The translations under genes were made by a program, and so were the position numbers. 64,000 nt of DNA from Blastopirellula marina (lineage in GTDB: Bacteria; Planctomycetota; Planctomycetia; Pirellulales; Pirellulaceae), in the NCBI RefSeq assembly GCF_002967765.1, contig NZ_PUHY01000014.1, forward strand, positions 124,001 through 188,000. The letters run 5' to 3'. Shown here one piece after another: positions 56,201 through 64,000 of the stretch. The notes below the pieces were generated by a model. The model worked only from the letters and a program-made list of their open reading frames with translations, made no database searches and had not been told where the DNA came from. Within the stretch, counting starts at the first letter, position 1. Each line of letters opens with the position of its first letter.

Positions 56201-57673
56201 ATGATTCGTTACTGCACCGCATCGCTTTTCGCTCTCGTTTGTCTAACGGCCAGCATCTCAGTGGCCCAAGAGAAGGAGCAAGACAAATACTACAAGATCA
56301 CCCCGCTTCCCGTGCCGGATGGAGTGGTTTTAGAGGCGGGGGCTCTCGAGATGATGCCAGATGGTAAGCTGGCTGTTTCAACTCGCCGTGGTGAGATCTA
56401 CATGGTGACCAACCCCAAGGCGAGCTCACCAGAAACGGATACGACATTCAAACGCTATGCACATGGTCTACACGAAGTCTTAGGCTTGGCTTATCGCAAA
56501 GGGTGGCTGTACGTGACCCAACGCTGCGATGTCTCGAAGATTCGCGATACCAACGACGATGGCGAAGCGGACGAGTTCGAAGTGGTCTCCGATGGCTGGG
56601 GCGTTTCCGGTGACTATCACGAGTACGCTTTCGGGTCGAAGTTCGACAAGGAAGGCAACATTTGGGTTACGCTCTGCCTGACCGGTTCGTTCTCGAGCCA
56701 GGTTCCATTTCGAGGTTGGTGTTTGCGAGTGAATGAAGATGGAACGACCGTGCCGACGGTTAGTGGGATTCGCAGCCCAGGCGGAATGGGAATGAACGCG
56801 GAAGGAGACATGTTCTACACCGACAATCAAGGTCCCTGGAACGGAACGAGTGGTTTGAAGCACTTGGTGCCGGGGCACTTCGTTGGGCATCCGGGCGGCA
56901 ACCAGTGGTACGATCTGGCACCGAATCTTGGCACACCGCCGAAGGAGCCAGAAAGCAATAGTCGCTTTCACATCGAGGCTAAGAAGATCCCGGAATACAT
57001 GCCGGCCGCGGTCTTGTTCCCATACGACAAGATGGGCAAATCGGCCAGTGGTATCGACTATGATCGCTCAGGTGGCAAGTTCGGTCCATTCGCCGGCCAG
57101 ATGCTGGTTGGGGATCAATCGCACAGCACGATCATGCGTGTCGTGATGGAAAAGGTGAATGGTCGCTACCAGGGAGCGTGTATTCCGTTTCTGGAAAACA
57201 TCGGGTCAGGCACGCTACCGATTCTGGTGACCGAAGACGGAAACTTGTTCGTCGGTGGCACGAATCGTGGCTGGGGTTCTCGTGGTAACAAGCCGTTTTC
57301 CCTAGAACGAATCAATTGGACGGGGGTTACACCATTCGAGATCTTGGATGTGAAAGCCAATCCTGACGGATTCACGGTTAGCTTCACTAAGCCAATCAAT
57401 CCCGAGTCAGCGAAGAAAGCGGATGCCATACAGATCGAAACATATACCTATATCTATCAATCGAGCTATGGTAGCCCTGAAGTCGATCATACCCAGCCCG
57501 AGATCACCGGGATCGAAGTTGCACCAGACAACAAGTCCCTAAGAATTACGCTAAATAAGCCACAGGAAGGCCATGTTCACGAGATCCACTTCCCTGGGAT
57601 CAAGAATGCAAGTGGAGAATCTCTGTGGCACGATGTACTGTATTACACGTTGAATCAGATACCTGCGAAGTAA
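56201..57673 (+). CDS. Exported sorbosone/glucose-dehydrogenase-like beta-propeller
   Basis: A 490-residue protein. The ATG at 56201 gives a signal peptide (SLFALVCLTASISVA). The body is a six-bladed propeller with repeating motifs of the PQQ-dependent sorbosone dehydrogenase group (GALEMMPDGKLAVSTRRGEI, GLAYRKGWLYVTQRCDV, DNQGPWNGTSGLKHL). The last about 110 residues form an Ig-like domain (FEILDVKANPDGFTVSFTKPI). It probably oxidises a sugar or derivative, donating electrons to the preceding cytochrome. Cofactor and substrate are inferred. Confidence 0.82.
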   Translation: MIRYCTASLFALVCLTASISVAQEKEQDKYYKITPLPVPDGVVLEAGALEMMPDGKLAVSTRRGEIYMVTNPKASSPETDTTFKRYAHGLHEVLGLAYRKGWLYVTQRCDVSKIRDTNDDGEADEFEVVSDGWGVSGDYHEYAFGSKFDKEGNIWVTLCLTGSFSSQVPFRGWCLRVNEDGTTVPTVSGIRSPGGMGMNAEGDMFYTDNQGPWNGTSGLKHLVPGHFVGHPGGNQWYDLAPNLGTPPKEPESNSRFHIEAKKIPEYMPAAVLFPYDKMGKSASGIDYDRSGGKFGPFAGQMLVGDQSHSTIMRVVMEKVNGRYQGACIPFLENIGSGTLPILVTEDGNLFVGGTNRGWGSRGNKPFSLERINWTGVTPFEILDVKANPDGFTVSFTKPINPESAKKADAIQIETYTYIYQSSYGSPEVDHTQPEITGIEVAPDNKSLRITLNKPQEGHVHEIHFPGIKNASGESLWHDVLYYTLNQIPAK

Positions 57674-57757
57674 GTATTTCTTACTGAATTCATTAGAAGT
57701 TGTCGCTCTGGTCATTCCGCGCATTTTCCAGGAAAACTGGTCGCAGTTTCTATTTTC

Positions 57758-57788
57758 TTGACCGAATTTTATGACAACTTCTTATACT
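57758..57788 (+). promoter_or_regulatory. Possible sigma-70-type promoter for csrA
   Basis: TTGACC (57758-57763) and TATACT (57783-57788) with 19-base spacing, longer than ideal. It lies about 150 bases before the csrA start. Confidence 0.3.
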
Positions 57789-57935
57789 CTCGGTAAGCCG
57801 TAGGTTGGCTTTCAGTTACCTGCGGTAGACTGCGTGCACTATCGCCGAAGGGAACCGCGATTGAAGGCACGTAACACCTTCCAGGGGCAGGTCGCTGGTT
57901 TTGAGAGTTCTCTTTGTTACAGAGGCAGGGAAGCG

Positions 57936-58169
57936 ATGTTAGTTCTAAGCCGCCGAGTTGGCGAGAAGATCGACATTGGAGACGGGATTACGATCACCGT
58001 CCTGCGAGTCACCGGGAAAACGATTCGCTTGGGGATTGAAGCCCCTGATGAAGTCCCGATTCGTCGCTCGGAGATTTGTGCTCCGAGCTCGTGGCCAACG
58101 CCGCCGGAATCGGATGACGCCAATCCAGCGACGTTTGATCCATCTCAAGCGGGCAACCGCTTTGCATGA
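57936..58169 (+). CDS. csrA: Carbon storage regulator CsrA with extended tail
   Basis: A 77-residue RNA-binding regulator. MLVLSRRVGEKIDIGDGI then TITVLRVTGKTIRLGIEAP and DEVPIRRSEI match the whole CsrA fold; Leu4 and Arg44-equivalent residues are present (LSRR; PIRRSE). The ATG at 57936 follows GGCAGGGAAG, the ribosome-binding site; a longer frame from 57834 is discarded. The last about 28 residues (SSWPTPPESDDANPATF) are acidic and not part of the fold, unlike the short tail of E. coli CsrA. It represses or stabilises target mRNAs by binding GGA motifs. Confidence 0.93.
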   Translation: MLVLSRRVGEKIDIGDGITITVLRVTGKTIRLGIEAPDEVPIRRSEICAPSSWPTPPESDDANPATFDPSQAGNRFA

Positions 58170-58185
58170 CTGGCCGTTAAGCGGG

Positions 58186-59082
58186 TTACCGGTGGACTGT
58201 GTCCGCGGCGGTCGTTCCGCGGCCGGCAGTTCGTAGATCGAGTGAAGGTTGAGTTTCGTTACTCGATAGGCTCGACTCGGCAGCTTTCTGCAAGATGACC
58301 TGTACTTTGTGTTTGGCCATCGCCTCTTGTGGCAATTCTTTGCCAGGTGGACTGCCCCAGATGATACGCGTGTTATCCGCCAGTTCCAACTCGAAGTGGC
58401 TGCCACCATCTTCCCGAAGCACAATCCGGGTTAGCTTCAAGTCGTTCCAGTACGGAAGCAATTCCGCAGCGATCGTGGCGGCATCCGTGATGCGAGGATC
58501 TTCCCACTTACGACCTGGCCCGACCCTGGGCGTTTTCAGGTCGACTAAGATTCGTGGATACTGCACGGCCTGAGCTGGCGAAAAGTCGCGATCCGGAAGG
58601 ATGGTTCCCTCGATATCGATCGGGACGAGACCGCGTTTCTGGGTATTCTTTTCAACATAAACGACTTCGACAACCGCGACAGGGCGTCGGTATTCGACGT
58701 CGACCAGGACTTTCGCAGGATACTGCTTAACGACCTTGTTGACCTTGCGGATCCAGGCGTGGTTCGAGAACGCAGCGGCGATTTTCGACGTTAGGTCGCG
58801 ATCGCGCAAGTCGAGCTTCTCGGGAAGCTTCTGTTCATCGATGGTATCGACCAAGACGTTGGAATGAATCCAATCGGGCTGTTTGTTGATAAGAATGTCA
58901 CGCGGCGTGAGAAGGAACTCCTCCCGCGATGCGAACTTATCCGCATAGTGGTTCCACCCGGCAATCATCATCAGCGCGAACGCGGCGACGATAACGACGC
59001 ACACCAATAGCTGGCGAGCAACGGGCGAACCCAAGCCCAACAAACCCGATGGGGTTTGAGTGCTGCGACTCAATGGAGACAT
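58186..59082 (-). CDS. ftsQ: FtsQ/DivIB-like cell-division protein
   Basis: About 298 residues from the ATG at 59082 (earlier in-frame starts to 59181 exist). A short cytoplasmic part, one membrane helix (QLLVCVVIVAAFALMMIAGW), then a periplasmic POTRA-like domain (REEFLLTPRDILI ... DLTSKIAAAFSNHAWIRKVNKVVKQYPAKVLVDVEYRRPVAVV in parts) and beta domain ending RIIWGSPPGKE. FtsQ scaffolds the divisome. The sequence is diverged and was identified partly by context: murB lies directly upstream on the same strand, as in many dcw clusters. Its presence is notable because planctomycetes divide without FtsZ. Confidence 0.7.
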   Translation of the reverse strand: MSPLSRSTQTPSGLLGLGSPVARQLLVCVVIVAAFALMMIAGWNHYADKFASREEFLLTPRDILINKQPDWIHSNVLVDTIDEQKLPEKLDLRDRDLTSKIAAAFSNHAWIRKVNKVVKQYPAKVLVDVEYRRPVAVVEVVYVEKNTQKRGLVPIDIEGTILPDRDFSPAQAVQYPRILVDLKTPRVGPGRKWEDPRITDAATIAAELLPYWNDLKLTRIVLREDGGSHFELELADNTRIIWGSPPGKELPQEAMAKHKVQVILQKAAESSLSSNETQPSLDLRTAGRGTTAADTVHR

Positions 59083-59329
59083 CCTTGTGAAAGCTGGCCA
59101 ATCCTTGGCTTGTGGAGAGTTCCACATTCCACTTTGAAGAGCATAATGCATCCTTCGCTTCCTATAAACGTGTCTCTGCACGATTTTATGGAAACGAAGT
59201 CTTACCCATGATGTCAGATCGGCAGCGCGAGTCGGGCAACTTGATTGCTGGTTTAACGATTATTTTGCTACGGCGGAATCGCCCCCTTCGTATGGTGCGT
59301 GAGGGGAAGGGGGCGGGCTGCTGCCGGTG

Positions 59330-60208
59330 CTACCAAGATGTCAGCTGGCACTTCAGGTCCATGCCAGTGACTTCTTTTACACGGCCTTGAACCAGTTCAG
59401 CCAAACGAGCAACGTCGCTGGCAGTTGCCTCGGGACTGGTAAGGACGAAGTTGGTGTGCTCAGCACAGATTTCGGCTCCCCCTACCTTGGTCCCCTTGAG
59501 ACCTGACTGCTCGATCAGTGAACTCGCTGACAAACCCGGGGGATCGAAGAAGAGGTACCCCATATTCTCGGAACCGCCCGGCTGGGAAGCTTTCTGCACA
59601 ATCCAGAACTTCTGCATCCGTCGAGTCAATTCCTGAGAATCGGTCGGTTCGAGTTCGAACACGCCATTTAAGATCACTAATTCGTCGAGGCTGCTTTCGC
59701 GGTATGTGAAATGAAGGTCTTGTGCCGTCCGGGTGACAATCTCGCCAGCGCGTGTCATCACAGTGGCCTCCACGGTGCGATGACCGATGTCGACTCCGTT
59801 TCCACCAGCATTGCCATGCAAAGCACCACCAACCGTTCCAGGAACACCGGCAAGTCCCTCGAGCCCGGCGAGTCCGTTTCCGACCGCCGTACTGATCACG
59901 TGGGCCAGCTTGGCTCCACCACCCGCGGTGAGGCGATTTCCGTCGATTTCGATCGTGCTGAACGCAGGATGGTGCAGATAGATGACCAATCCAGGTACGC
60001 CGTCGTCGTTGATAAGGAGATTCGAGCCCCCTCCGAGAACACGGGTCGGAATGTTGAGTTCGCGGCTTCGTTTCACCACAGCGGCCAATTCTTCGACCGA
60101 GGTAGGTTCTGCGAAGTACTCGGCCGATCCACCCAGCTTTAATCCGGTGTATTGGGCCAATGGTTCATCTGTGCGAACGAAGTGCTCGAATCCTGCCGTC
60201 AATTCCAT
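59330..60208 (-). CDS. murB: MurB-like UDP-N-acetylenolpyruvoylglucosamine reductase with altered catalytic motifs
   Basis: A 292-residue FAD protein from the ATG at 60208. FAD-binding motifs are intact: LKLGGSAEYF (about 23-32), VLGGGSNLLI (57-66), GLAGVPGTVGGALHGNAGG (118-136) and FTYRESSL with the catalytic Arg170. The usual proton-donor segment GS(V/F)FKNP reads MGYLFFDP (216-223), so the Ser is replaced by Tyr218, and the C-terminal L(x)PE segment reads LKCQLTSW, so the conserved Glu is replaced by Gln288. It is either an adapted MurB or a non-standard paralogue. It precedes ftsQ. Confidence 0.85.
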   Translation of the reverse strand: MELTAGFEHFVRTDEPLAQYTGLKLGGSAEYFAEPTSVEELAAVVKRSRELNIPTRVLGGGSNLLINDDGVPGLVIYLHHPAFSTIEIDGNRLTAGGGAKLAHVISTAVGNGLAGLEGLAGVPGTVGGALHGNAGGNGVDIGHRTVEATVMTRAGEIVTRTAQDLHFTYRESSLDELVILNGVFELEPTDSQELTRRMQKFWIVQKASQPGGSENMGYLFFDPPGLSASSLIEQSGLKGTKVGGAEICAEHTNFVLTSPEATASDVARLAELVQGRVKEVTGMDLKCQLTSW

Positions 60209-60368
60209 AGGTCTATCGTTCCAAAAGATAAGAAGCCCCAAGGGAACTGCATCTACCTTAAAGATGAATCCCTCGTCCACGTTCCATCATGATCGCATCA
60301 ATAATCCTCTACGGTACCAATTATGATTTTGGTTTGGCAACCTGGGATAGACAGACGGCGGATTCTCG

Positions 60369-61163
60369 TTAGGCAGGTCGGGACGCAGGGCGGCGGAGGA
60401 ATTTCGGGGCTGGGACGATACGTTTTCTGGGGGGGGAGTGAGCATCTGTGCAGATCGCGTTTTTGAAAATATCTTCTCGGTTGAGGAATCTTTCCAAGCA
60501 ATCGGGAATTTGAATCGCGACCAACACGGCCGAACTGAGCTCGTACAGATTGCCGTCCAAGCCATGTTCTACTAGCACGCGCTGCAAACTTCCGGAAATC
60601 CCTCCGGTTGCCTGGATCGCCTCGTTGTCCAACGGGATCGATTGGGAGAAGTCGCCTGCTTTCGCCTCTCGCTCCGCTTTTCGGCATTCGTTTTGGTTCA
60701 AGGAAAAGACGCCTGAGCAAACAACCGGGCGGACAGGATAGACCGTGCATTTTCCATCCATCCCTAATAGACCACACGCGAGCGGTCGTTGCGGAGCTTG
60801 CGCGTTGAGCTGCGCTTCGCGCAATTTCGTGACACGCGTGAGTCGAGCTTTCACGGCGTACAGTTCGTCTGGTTCGAGATAGGCCCTGAGGTACTCGCTG
60901 ACCGCAATTGCTTCAATTGGTGTGGCATCAACTTGAGCCGTCATACAGCATGCAGGGCAGCCGGCCGAACAATCACGCTGAGCTTTTTGAGGGGACTTCT
61001 CCAGGTATCGTCCCTGAAGTTGGCGAAGATCGTCGATCCAGTCCAAGCTCTCCCCATTCTGCCGGAGCAAACGTTCGACCAACTGACGCCCATCGCGCGA
61101 TGCTTGATGGAATATCGAGGTAATTTGGGGCGAGACGGAAGGCTTTGCGTTATTTGAGGCCAT
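60369..61163 (-). CDS. YkgJ-family Cys-cluster protein
   Basis: A 264-residue protein. The family signature CSAGCPACC (about 66-74) is followed by CGLLGMDGKCTVYPVRPVVCSGVF (in parts; Cys about 128, 138, 148), a set that binds a zinc or iron-sulfur cluster. No signal peptide or membrane segment. The biochemical function of the family is not established. The tail is Pro/Arg-rich (RKRIVPAPKFLRRPASRPA). The start at 61163 is chosen over 61208. Confidence 0.85.
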   Translation of the reverse strand: MASNNAKPSVSPQITSIFHQASRDGRQLVERLLRQNGESLDWIDDLRQLQGRYLEKSPQKAQRDCSAGCPACCMTAQVDATPIEAIAVSEYLRAYLEPDELYAVKARLTRVTKLREAQLNAQAPQRPLACGLLGMDGKCTVYPVRPVVCSGVFSLNQNECRKAEREAKAGDFSQSIPLDNEAIQATGGISGSLQRVLVEHGLDGNLYELSSAVLVAIQIPDCLERFLNREDIFKNAICTDAHSPPRKRIVPAPKFLRRPASRPA

Positions 61164-61452
61164 ATCTAAGTACGTAAATCTTGAGGTTGGCGGAGTCGGA
61201 CTTGCCACGGCACGTCCGGATGTGGGGAACCGCTTTCATGGCAAGCATCGGCAGGAAAAGCATTGTCCCGCGTCTGAGGGGAACCATAAACGTGCCAATT
61301 GTGGTTAGGCGCGACGTGTCATAACGATTGGCGTCCGCCGTGCGCCTTCGCAAAATATCGGGGTCGTGCCGAAACGGGCAGCTTTCGGTATCGTAGGGAA
61401 TAGATTCCATCCACCAATCGACTCGAGATTCGCACTAGGAAGACGGAAGCGT

Positions 61453-62637
61453 ATGTTTGCAGAGATAGTCGCCATCGGAGACGAACTGACCAGCGGGCAA
61501 CGTTTAGATACCAATTCGCAGTGGTTGAGTCAGCAATTGGAAGCGTTGGGAATCGAAGTTCGTTTCCATTCAACCGTCGGTGACGATCTGGCATCGAACA
61601 TCCAGGTCTTTCGCATTGCCCTGTCGCGTGCCGCATTAGTCATCGCGACTGGCGGGTTGGGACCAACCGACGACGATCTCACTCGGCAGGCACTCGCCGA
61701 AGCAACCGGAACTGAATTGGAACTGCATGGTGAGAGCTTGGAGCATATCGAGCGACGTTTCTCGATGCGTGGACGGCAGATGCCACCCAAGAATCAGATT
61801 CAAGCCATGTTTCCCCAGGGAAGTCGTGTCATTTCAAACCCCAACGGGACTGCGCCAGGGATCGATCTCGATTGCAAGATCGATGGCAATGCGTCTCGCT
61901 TCATCGCCCTCCCCGGCGTGCCGGCGGAAATGAAAGAGATGTGGCAGGCAACCGTCGTTCCTTCACTCGGAGGGCAGGGGACCATCAAGAAAATCATTCG
62001 CCACCACGTGGTGAAGTGCTTTGGTGTCGGTGAGAGCCACATGGAGGCGCTGCTGCCCGATCTGATCAAGCGAGGTCGCGAACCGCGCGTTGGCATTACG
62101 GTTCATCAAGCGACCATTTCGCTCCGAATTACTGCGACCGGGACTTCCGCCGAACAGTGCAATGCGGCGATTGACGATACCGTCCGACAGATTCATGACG
62201 CCGTAGGAGAGTTGGTCTTTGGCGAAGGAGAGCAAGAGCTGCAAGATGTGGTTGTTTACCTGCTTCAACAAAAGGGCAAGACCTTGTCGACCGTCGAATC
62301 TTCCACATCTGGGATGTTAGCTTTCTGGCTGGGAAGTGTAGACGAAAAGCGAACGTCTCTCGTCGCGGGAAGTATTCTCCCCTTGAGCGAACTAGCCACC
62401 AAACAGCAAGTCGAACAGGCGGCGGCTTCTGCTCGAGAAGGGAATCAAACTGACTTTGCTTTGGCCCTGGGGACTTTTTGCGATCCAGAGTCGGCCGACG
62501 AATATGCCATCGCACTGGCGGGGCCAGACGGCGTTGAATCGCTTACTAGCGGCCTGGCCGGGCACCCAGAGATTTGGGCACCACGAATGGCCAAGCAGGG
62601 ACTCGATCTACTGCGGAAGAAACTTATCAGCGAGTAA
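61453..62637 (+). CDS. cinA: CinA-like protein with degenerate C-terminal deamidase domain
   Basis: A 394-residue protein, ATG at 61453 after GGAAGCGT. The N-terminal CinA/MoCF domain carries AEIVAIGDELTSGQRLDTN and TGGLGPTDDDLTRQALAEATG (about 65-90), as in ADP-ribose/NMN-linked pyrophosphatases of this family. The C-terminal domain, normally an NMN deamidase with the motif TAESCTGG, reads STVESSTSGML near 285, so Cys and Gly are changed and catalysis may be lost. It is convergent with aat, whose stop lies 3 bases away. Confidence 0.9.
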   Translation: MFAEIVAIGDELTSGQRLDTNSQWLSQQLEALGIEVRFHSTVGDDLASNIQVFRIALSRAALVIATGGLGPTDDDLTRQALAEATGTELELHGESLEHIERRFSMRGRQMPPKNQIQAMFPQGSRVISNPNGTAPGIDLDCKIDGNASRFIALPGVPAEMKEMWQATVVPSLGGQGTIKKIIRHHVVKCFGVGESHMEALLPDLIKRGREPRVGITVHQATISLRITATGTSAEQCNAAIDDTVRQIHDAVGELVFGEGEQELQDVVVYLLQQKGKTLSTVESSTSGMLAFWLGSVDEKRTSLVAGSILPLSELATKQQVEQAAASAREGNQTDFALALGTFCDPESADEYAIALAGPDGVESLTSGLAGHPEIWAPRMAKQGLDLLRKKLISE

Positions 62638-62640
62638 TGC

Positions 62641-63318
62641 TTACGGCAGGATTGGGGCCAGCTCGGTGCCGAAGGTAACGGGAAGATCCACGGCCTGCTT
62701 CAAGAGTGTCAGATAGTCGTGTCGGCTGATCTCGATCGCTCCCATGCTGCCGGTATGTTCGGTCCATTGCTGAATGTCGAACAATTGGTAGCCGCGTGCG
62801 TTCAAGTGTGAAACGAGCGCCACTAACGCGACCTTCGAAGCATCACGGACTTTGTGGAACATCGACTCGCCGGCGAATGCCCCACCGATGGATACACCAT
62901 AGATCCCGCCAGCAAGTTCTCCTTCGTGCCATACCTCGATGCTGTGGGCATGCCCTTCTTCGTTTAGCTTGCTGTAGGCCTTGATCATGGCGGGCGTAAT
63001 CCAAGTGCCATCCTTCTTGTGGCGCGGCTTCGAGCAGCCACGCATGACGTCGCTGAATGCCTGATCGCAGGTCACGGTGAATTTGCCACTTCGGATGGTT
63101 CGTTTCAGCCGGCTGCTAATGTATAGGCCATCTAGGGGGATGATCGCACGGGGATCAAGGGAGAACCAGGTCATTGGCATCCAGTCGCCCCACATGGGCC
63201 ACGGGAAAATTCCGTGACGGTAAGCGTCCATCAGCCATTCCGATGTCAGTCGGCCACCCACCAACACCAAATCGTGTTCATCAGCTTGTTCGGCGGGAGG
63301 AAAAAAACGAGAGACCAA
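62641..63318 (-). CDS. aat: Leucyl/phenylalanyl-tRNA-protein transferase
   Basis: A 225-residue protein starting at TTG. Family signatures: DLVLVGGRLTSEWLMDAYRHGIFPWP, WFSLDPRAII, TWITPAMIKAYSKLNEEGHAHSIEVW (in parts), and GIYGVSIGGAFAGESMFHKV. Aat transfers Leu or Phe from tRNA to N-terminal Arg/Lys of proteins, marking them for ClpS/ClpAP degradation. The TTG start is chosen because no ATG or GTG upstream gives an acceptable N-terminus. Confidence 0.92.
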   Translation of the reverse strand: MVSRFFPPAEQADEHDLVLVGGRLTSEWLMDAYRHGIFPWPMWGDWMPMTWFSLDPRAIIPLDGLYISSRLKRTIRSGKFTVTCDQAFSDVMRGCSKPRHKKDGTWITPAMIKAYSKLNEEGHAHSIEVWHEGELAGGIYGVSIGGAFAGESMFHKVRDASKVALVALVSHLNARGYQLFDIQQWTEHTGSMGAIEISRHDYLTLLKQAVDLPVTFGTELAPILP

Positions 63319-63619
63319 ATTATTTGCTCTTTTCTTACAGCAATGCTGGCAACGGGAAAAAAGTCGAAAGTACTACGCTTAAAAGCCCAAAATCGATATT
63401 GTAAATGATAACCGCTAGCGTGAAACCAAAAGTGTGTCGGCAGAGGTCAATGCGAACTTGACCTAAAATCGGGAAATGGGCTAAATTGCTCCCACGTGTC
63501 ACGGAAGGCACTGCCTAGAATGTCAAACTCAGGCTGAGTGGTGATCGCAAGGATGTTGCAATCACGCTGACATTTTCGGGCAAAGGGTTCCCGTTCAACC
63601 CTGGAAGGAAGTCCAAAGG
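63319..63619. other. 301-base leader region between aat and dnaG
   Basis: It contains a small ACTCA-GGC-TGAGT hairpin (63526-63538) and the larger hairpin at 63541-63565. No repeat, RNA gene or clear promoter was recognised. Confidence 0.5.
63541..63565 (+). promoter_or_regulatory. Hairpin in the dnaG leader
   Basis: GTGATCGCAA, loop GGATG, TTGCAATCAC with one mismatch, ending 54 bases before the GTG start. Possible attenuator or transcript-stabilising hairpin. Confidence 0.35.
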
Positions 63620-64000
63620 GTGGCTTTACCCCCAGACAACAACGCGACGAAAGAAGACATCAAAGAGCAGGTGCGTGCCGCATCTGACATCGTTGATATC
63701 CTCGGTTCGTACTTGAATCTGAGACGGCAAGGTCGCGGCTACGTCGCCTTGTGCCCTTGGCACGACGACTCGCGTCCCAGTTTTCAGGTCAATCCACAAC
63801 GCCAATCGTGGCGGTGCTGGGTCTGTGGGATCGGTGGCGACGTCTTCAGCTTTGTCATGCGTCGCGAGTCAATCGAATTTCGAGAAGCTCTGGAGTTGTT
63901 GGCCGATCGAGCCAATATTGCCCTGCCATCGCAAGGGCCTGTCGCCCCAGCTGGAAGCCCGGACGACAAGAAGTATCAATACAACGCCTTGGCTTGGGCC
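63620..64000 (+). CDS. dnaG: DNA primase DnaG, 3' truncated
   Basis: The first 127 residues, starting at GTG with AAGGAAG about 9 bases upstream, run to the window edge. The N-terminal zinc-finger domain is complete in outline: EQVRAASDIVDILGSYLNL, then CPWHDDSRPSF and CWVCGIGGDVFSFVM, which supply the zinc ligands Cys, His, Cys, Cys. The RNA polymerase and helicase-binding domains lie outside the window. Confidence 0.95.
   Translation, partial: MALPPDNNATKEDIKEQVRAASDIVDILGSYLNLRRQGRGYVALCPWHDDSRPSFQVNPQRQSWRCWVCGIGGDVFSFVMRRESIEFREALELLADRANIALPSQGPVAPAGSPDDKKYQYNALAWA

Overview
The window looks like chromosomal DNA of a Pirellulaceae-type planctomycete (Blastopirellula/Bremerella/Rhodopirellula-like). 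The reasons are moderate GC content, a giant exported protein that opens with the planctomycete QLEDRxMLSG-type motif, an FGly-type sulfatase, PA14/multihaem cytochrome proteins paired with a sorbosone-dehydrogenase-like propeller, DUF1080-like and Cys-rich exported proteins, and intergenic repeats. The species assignment is inference. No rRNA, tRNA, CRISPR array, insertion sequence or prophage was recognised.

Layout. 1-5.7 kb (+): a dedicated fatty-acid/lipid cluster with a truncated ketosynthase, an acyl carrier protein, two CrtI/CrtISO-type FAD oxidoreductases, a FabZ-like dehydratase and a FabI-like enoyl reductase; its gaps carry several copies of intergenic palindromic repeats. 6.2-9.7 kb (+): a 1164-aa surface protein with four exact 103-residue repeats. 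9.8-18 kb: amidohydrolase (-), sulfatase (+), AI-2E-type permease (+), DUF2293-like protein (+), a zeta-toxin/ParD-like antitoxin pair (-), a DUF1080-like protein (-) and a CAP protein (-). 18-25 kb: NAD-malic enzyme, five small orphan genes and a TlpA-like exported redoxin (-). 25.6-28 kb (+): two paralogous trans-sulfuration PLP enzymes ending at a bidirectional terminator. 28-32.7 kb: exported Cys-rich proteins, a low-complexity coiled-coil/acidic/Arg-rich protein and a TM-HAMP protein.

32.9-47.1 kb (-) is the functional core: ten co-directional genes that read, in transcription order, nrtA-like binding protein, nrtB-like permease with a very large coiled-coil insertion, nrtC-like and nrtD-like ATPases, a GAF protein, a DmsB-DmsC fusion, a molybdopterin nitrate reductase, a NirB-like flavoprotein fused to a BFD cluster and a membrane cytochrome-b-like domain, an 11-haem-site cytochrome and a Tll0287-like haem lipoprotein. 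Together they look like nitrate uptake plus a membrane-linked electron route to a cytoplasmic nitrate reductase. Divergently placed are an alginate-export-type porin and a two-component system (hybrid kinase with a PilJ/NarX-like sensor and an NtrC-like regulator with a degenerate sigma-54 contact loop), which may sense nitrate.

53.4-64 kb: a five-haem PA14 cytochrome with a sorbosone-dehydrogenase-like propeller, csrA, an ftsQ-murB pair (MurB with altered catalytic motifs), a YkgJ-like Cys-cluster protein, cinA (degenerate C-terminal domain), aat, and the start of dnaG cut by the window edge. Where the first in-frame start was implausible, starts were chosen from ribosome-binding sites, signal peptides and family starts; this is noted per gene.
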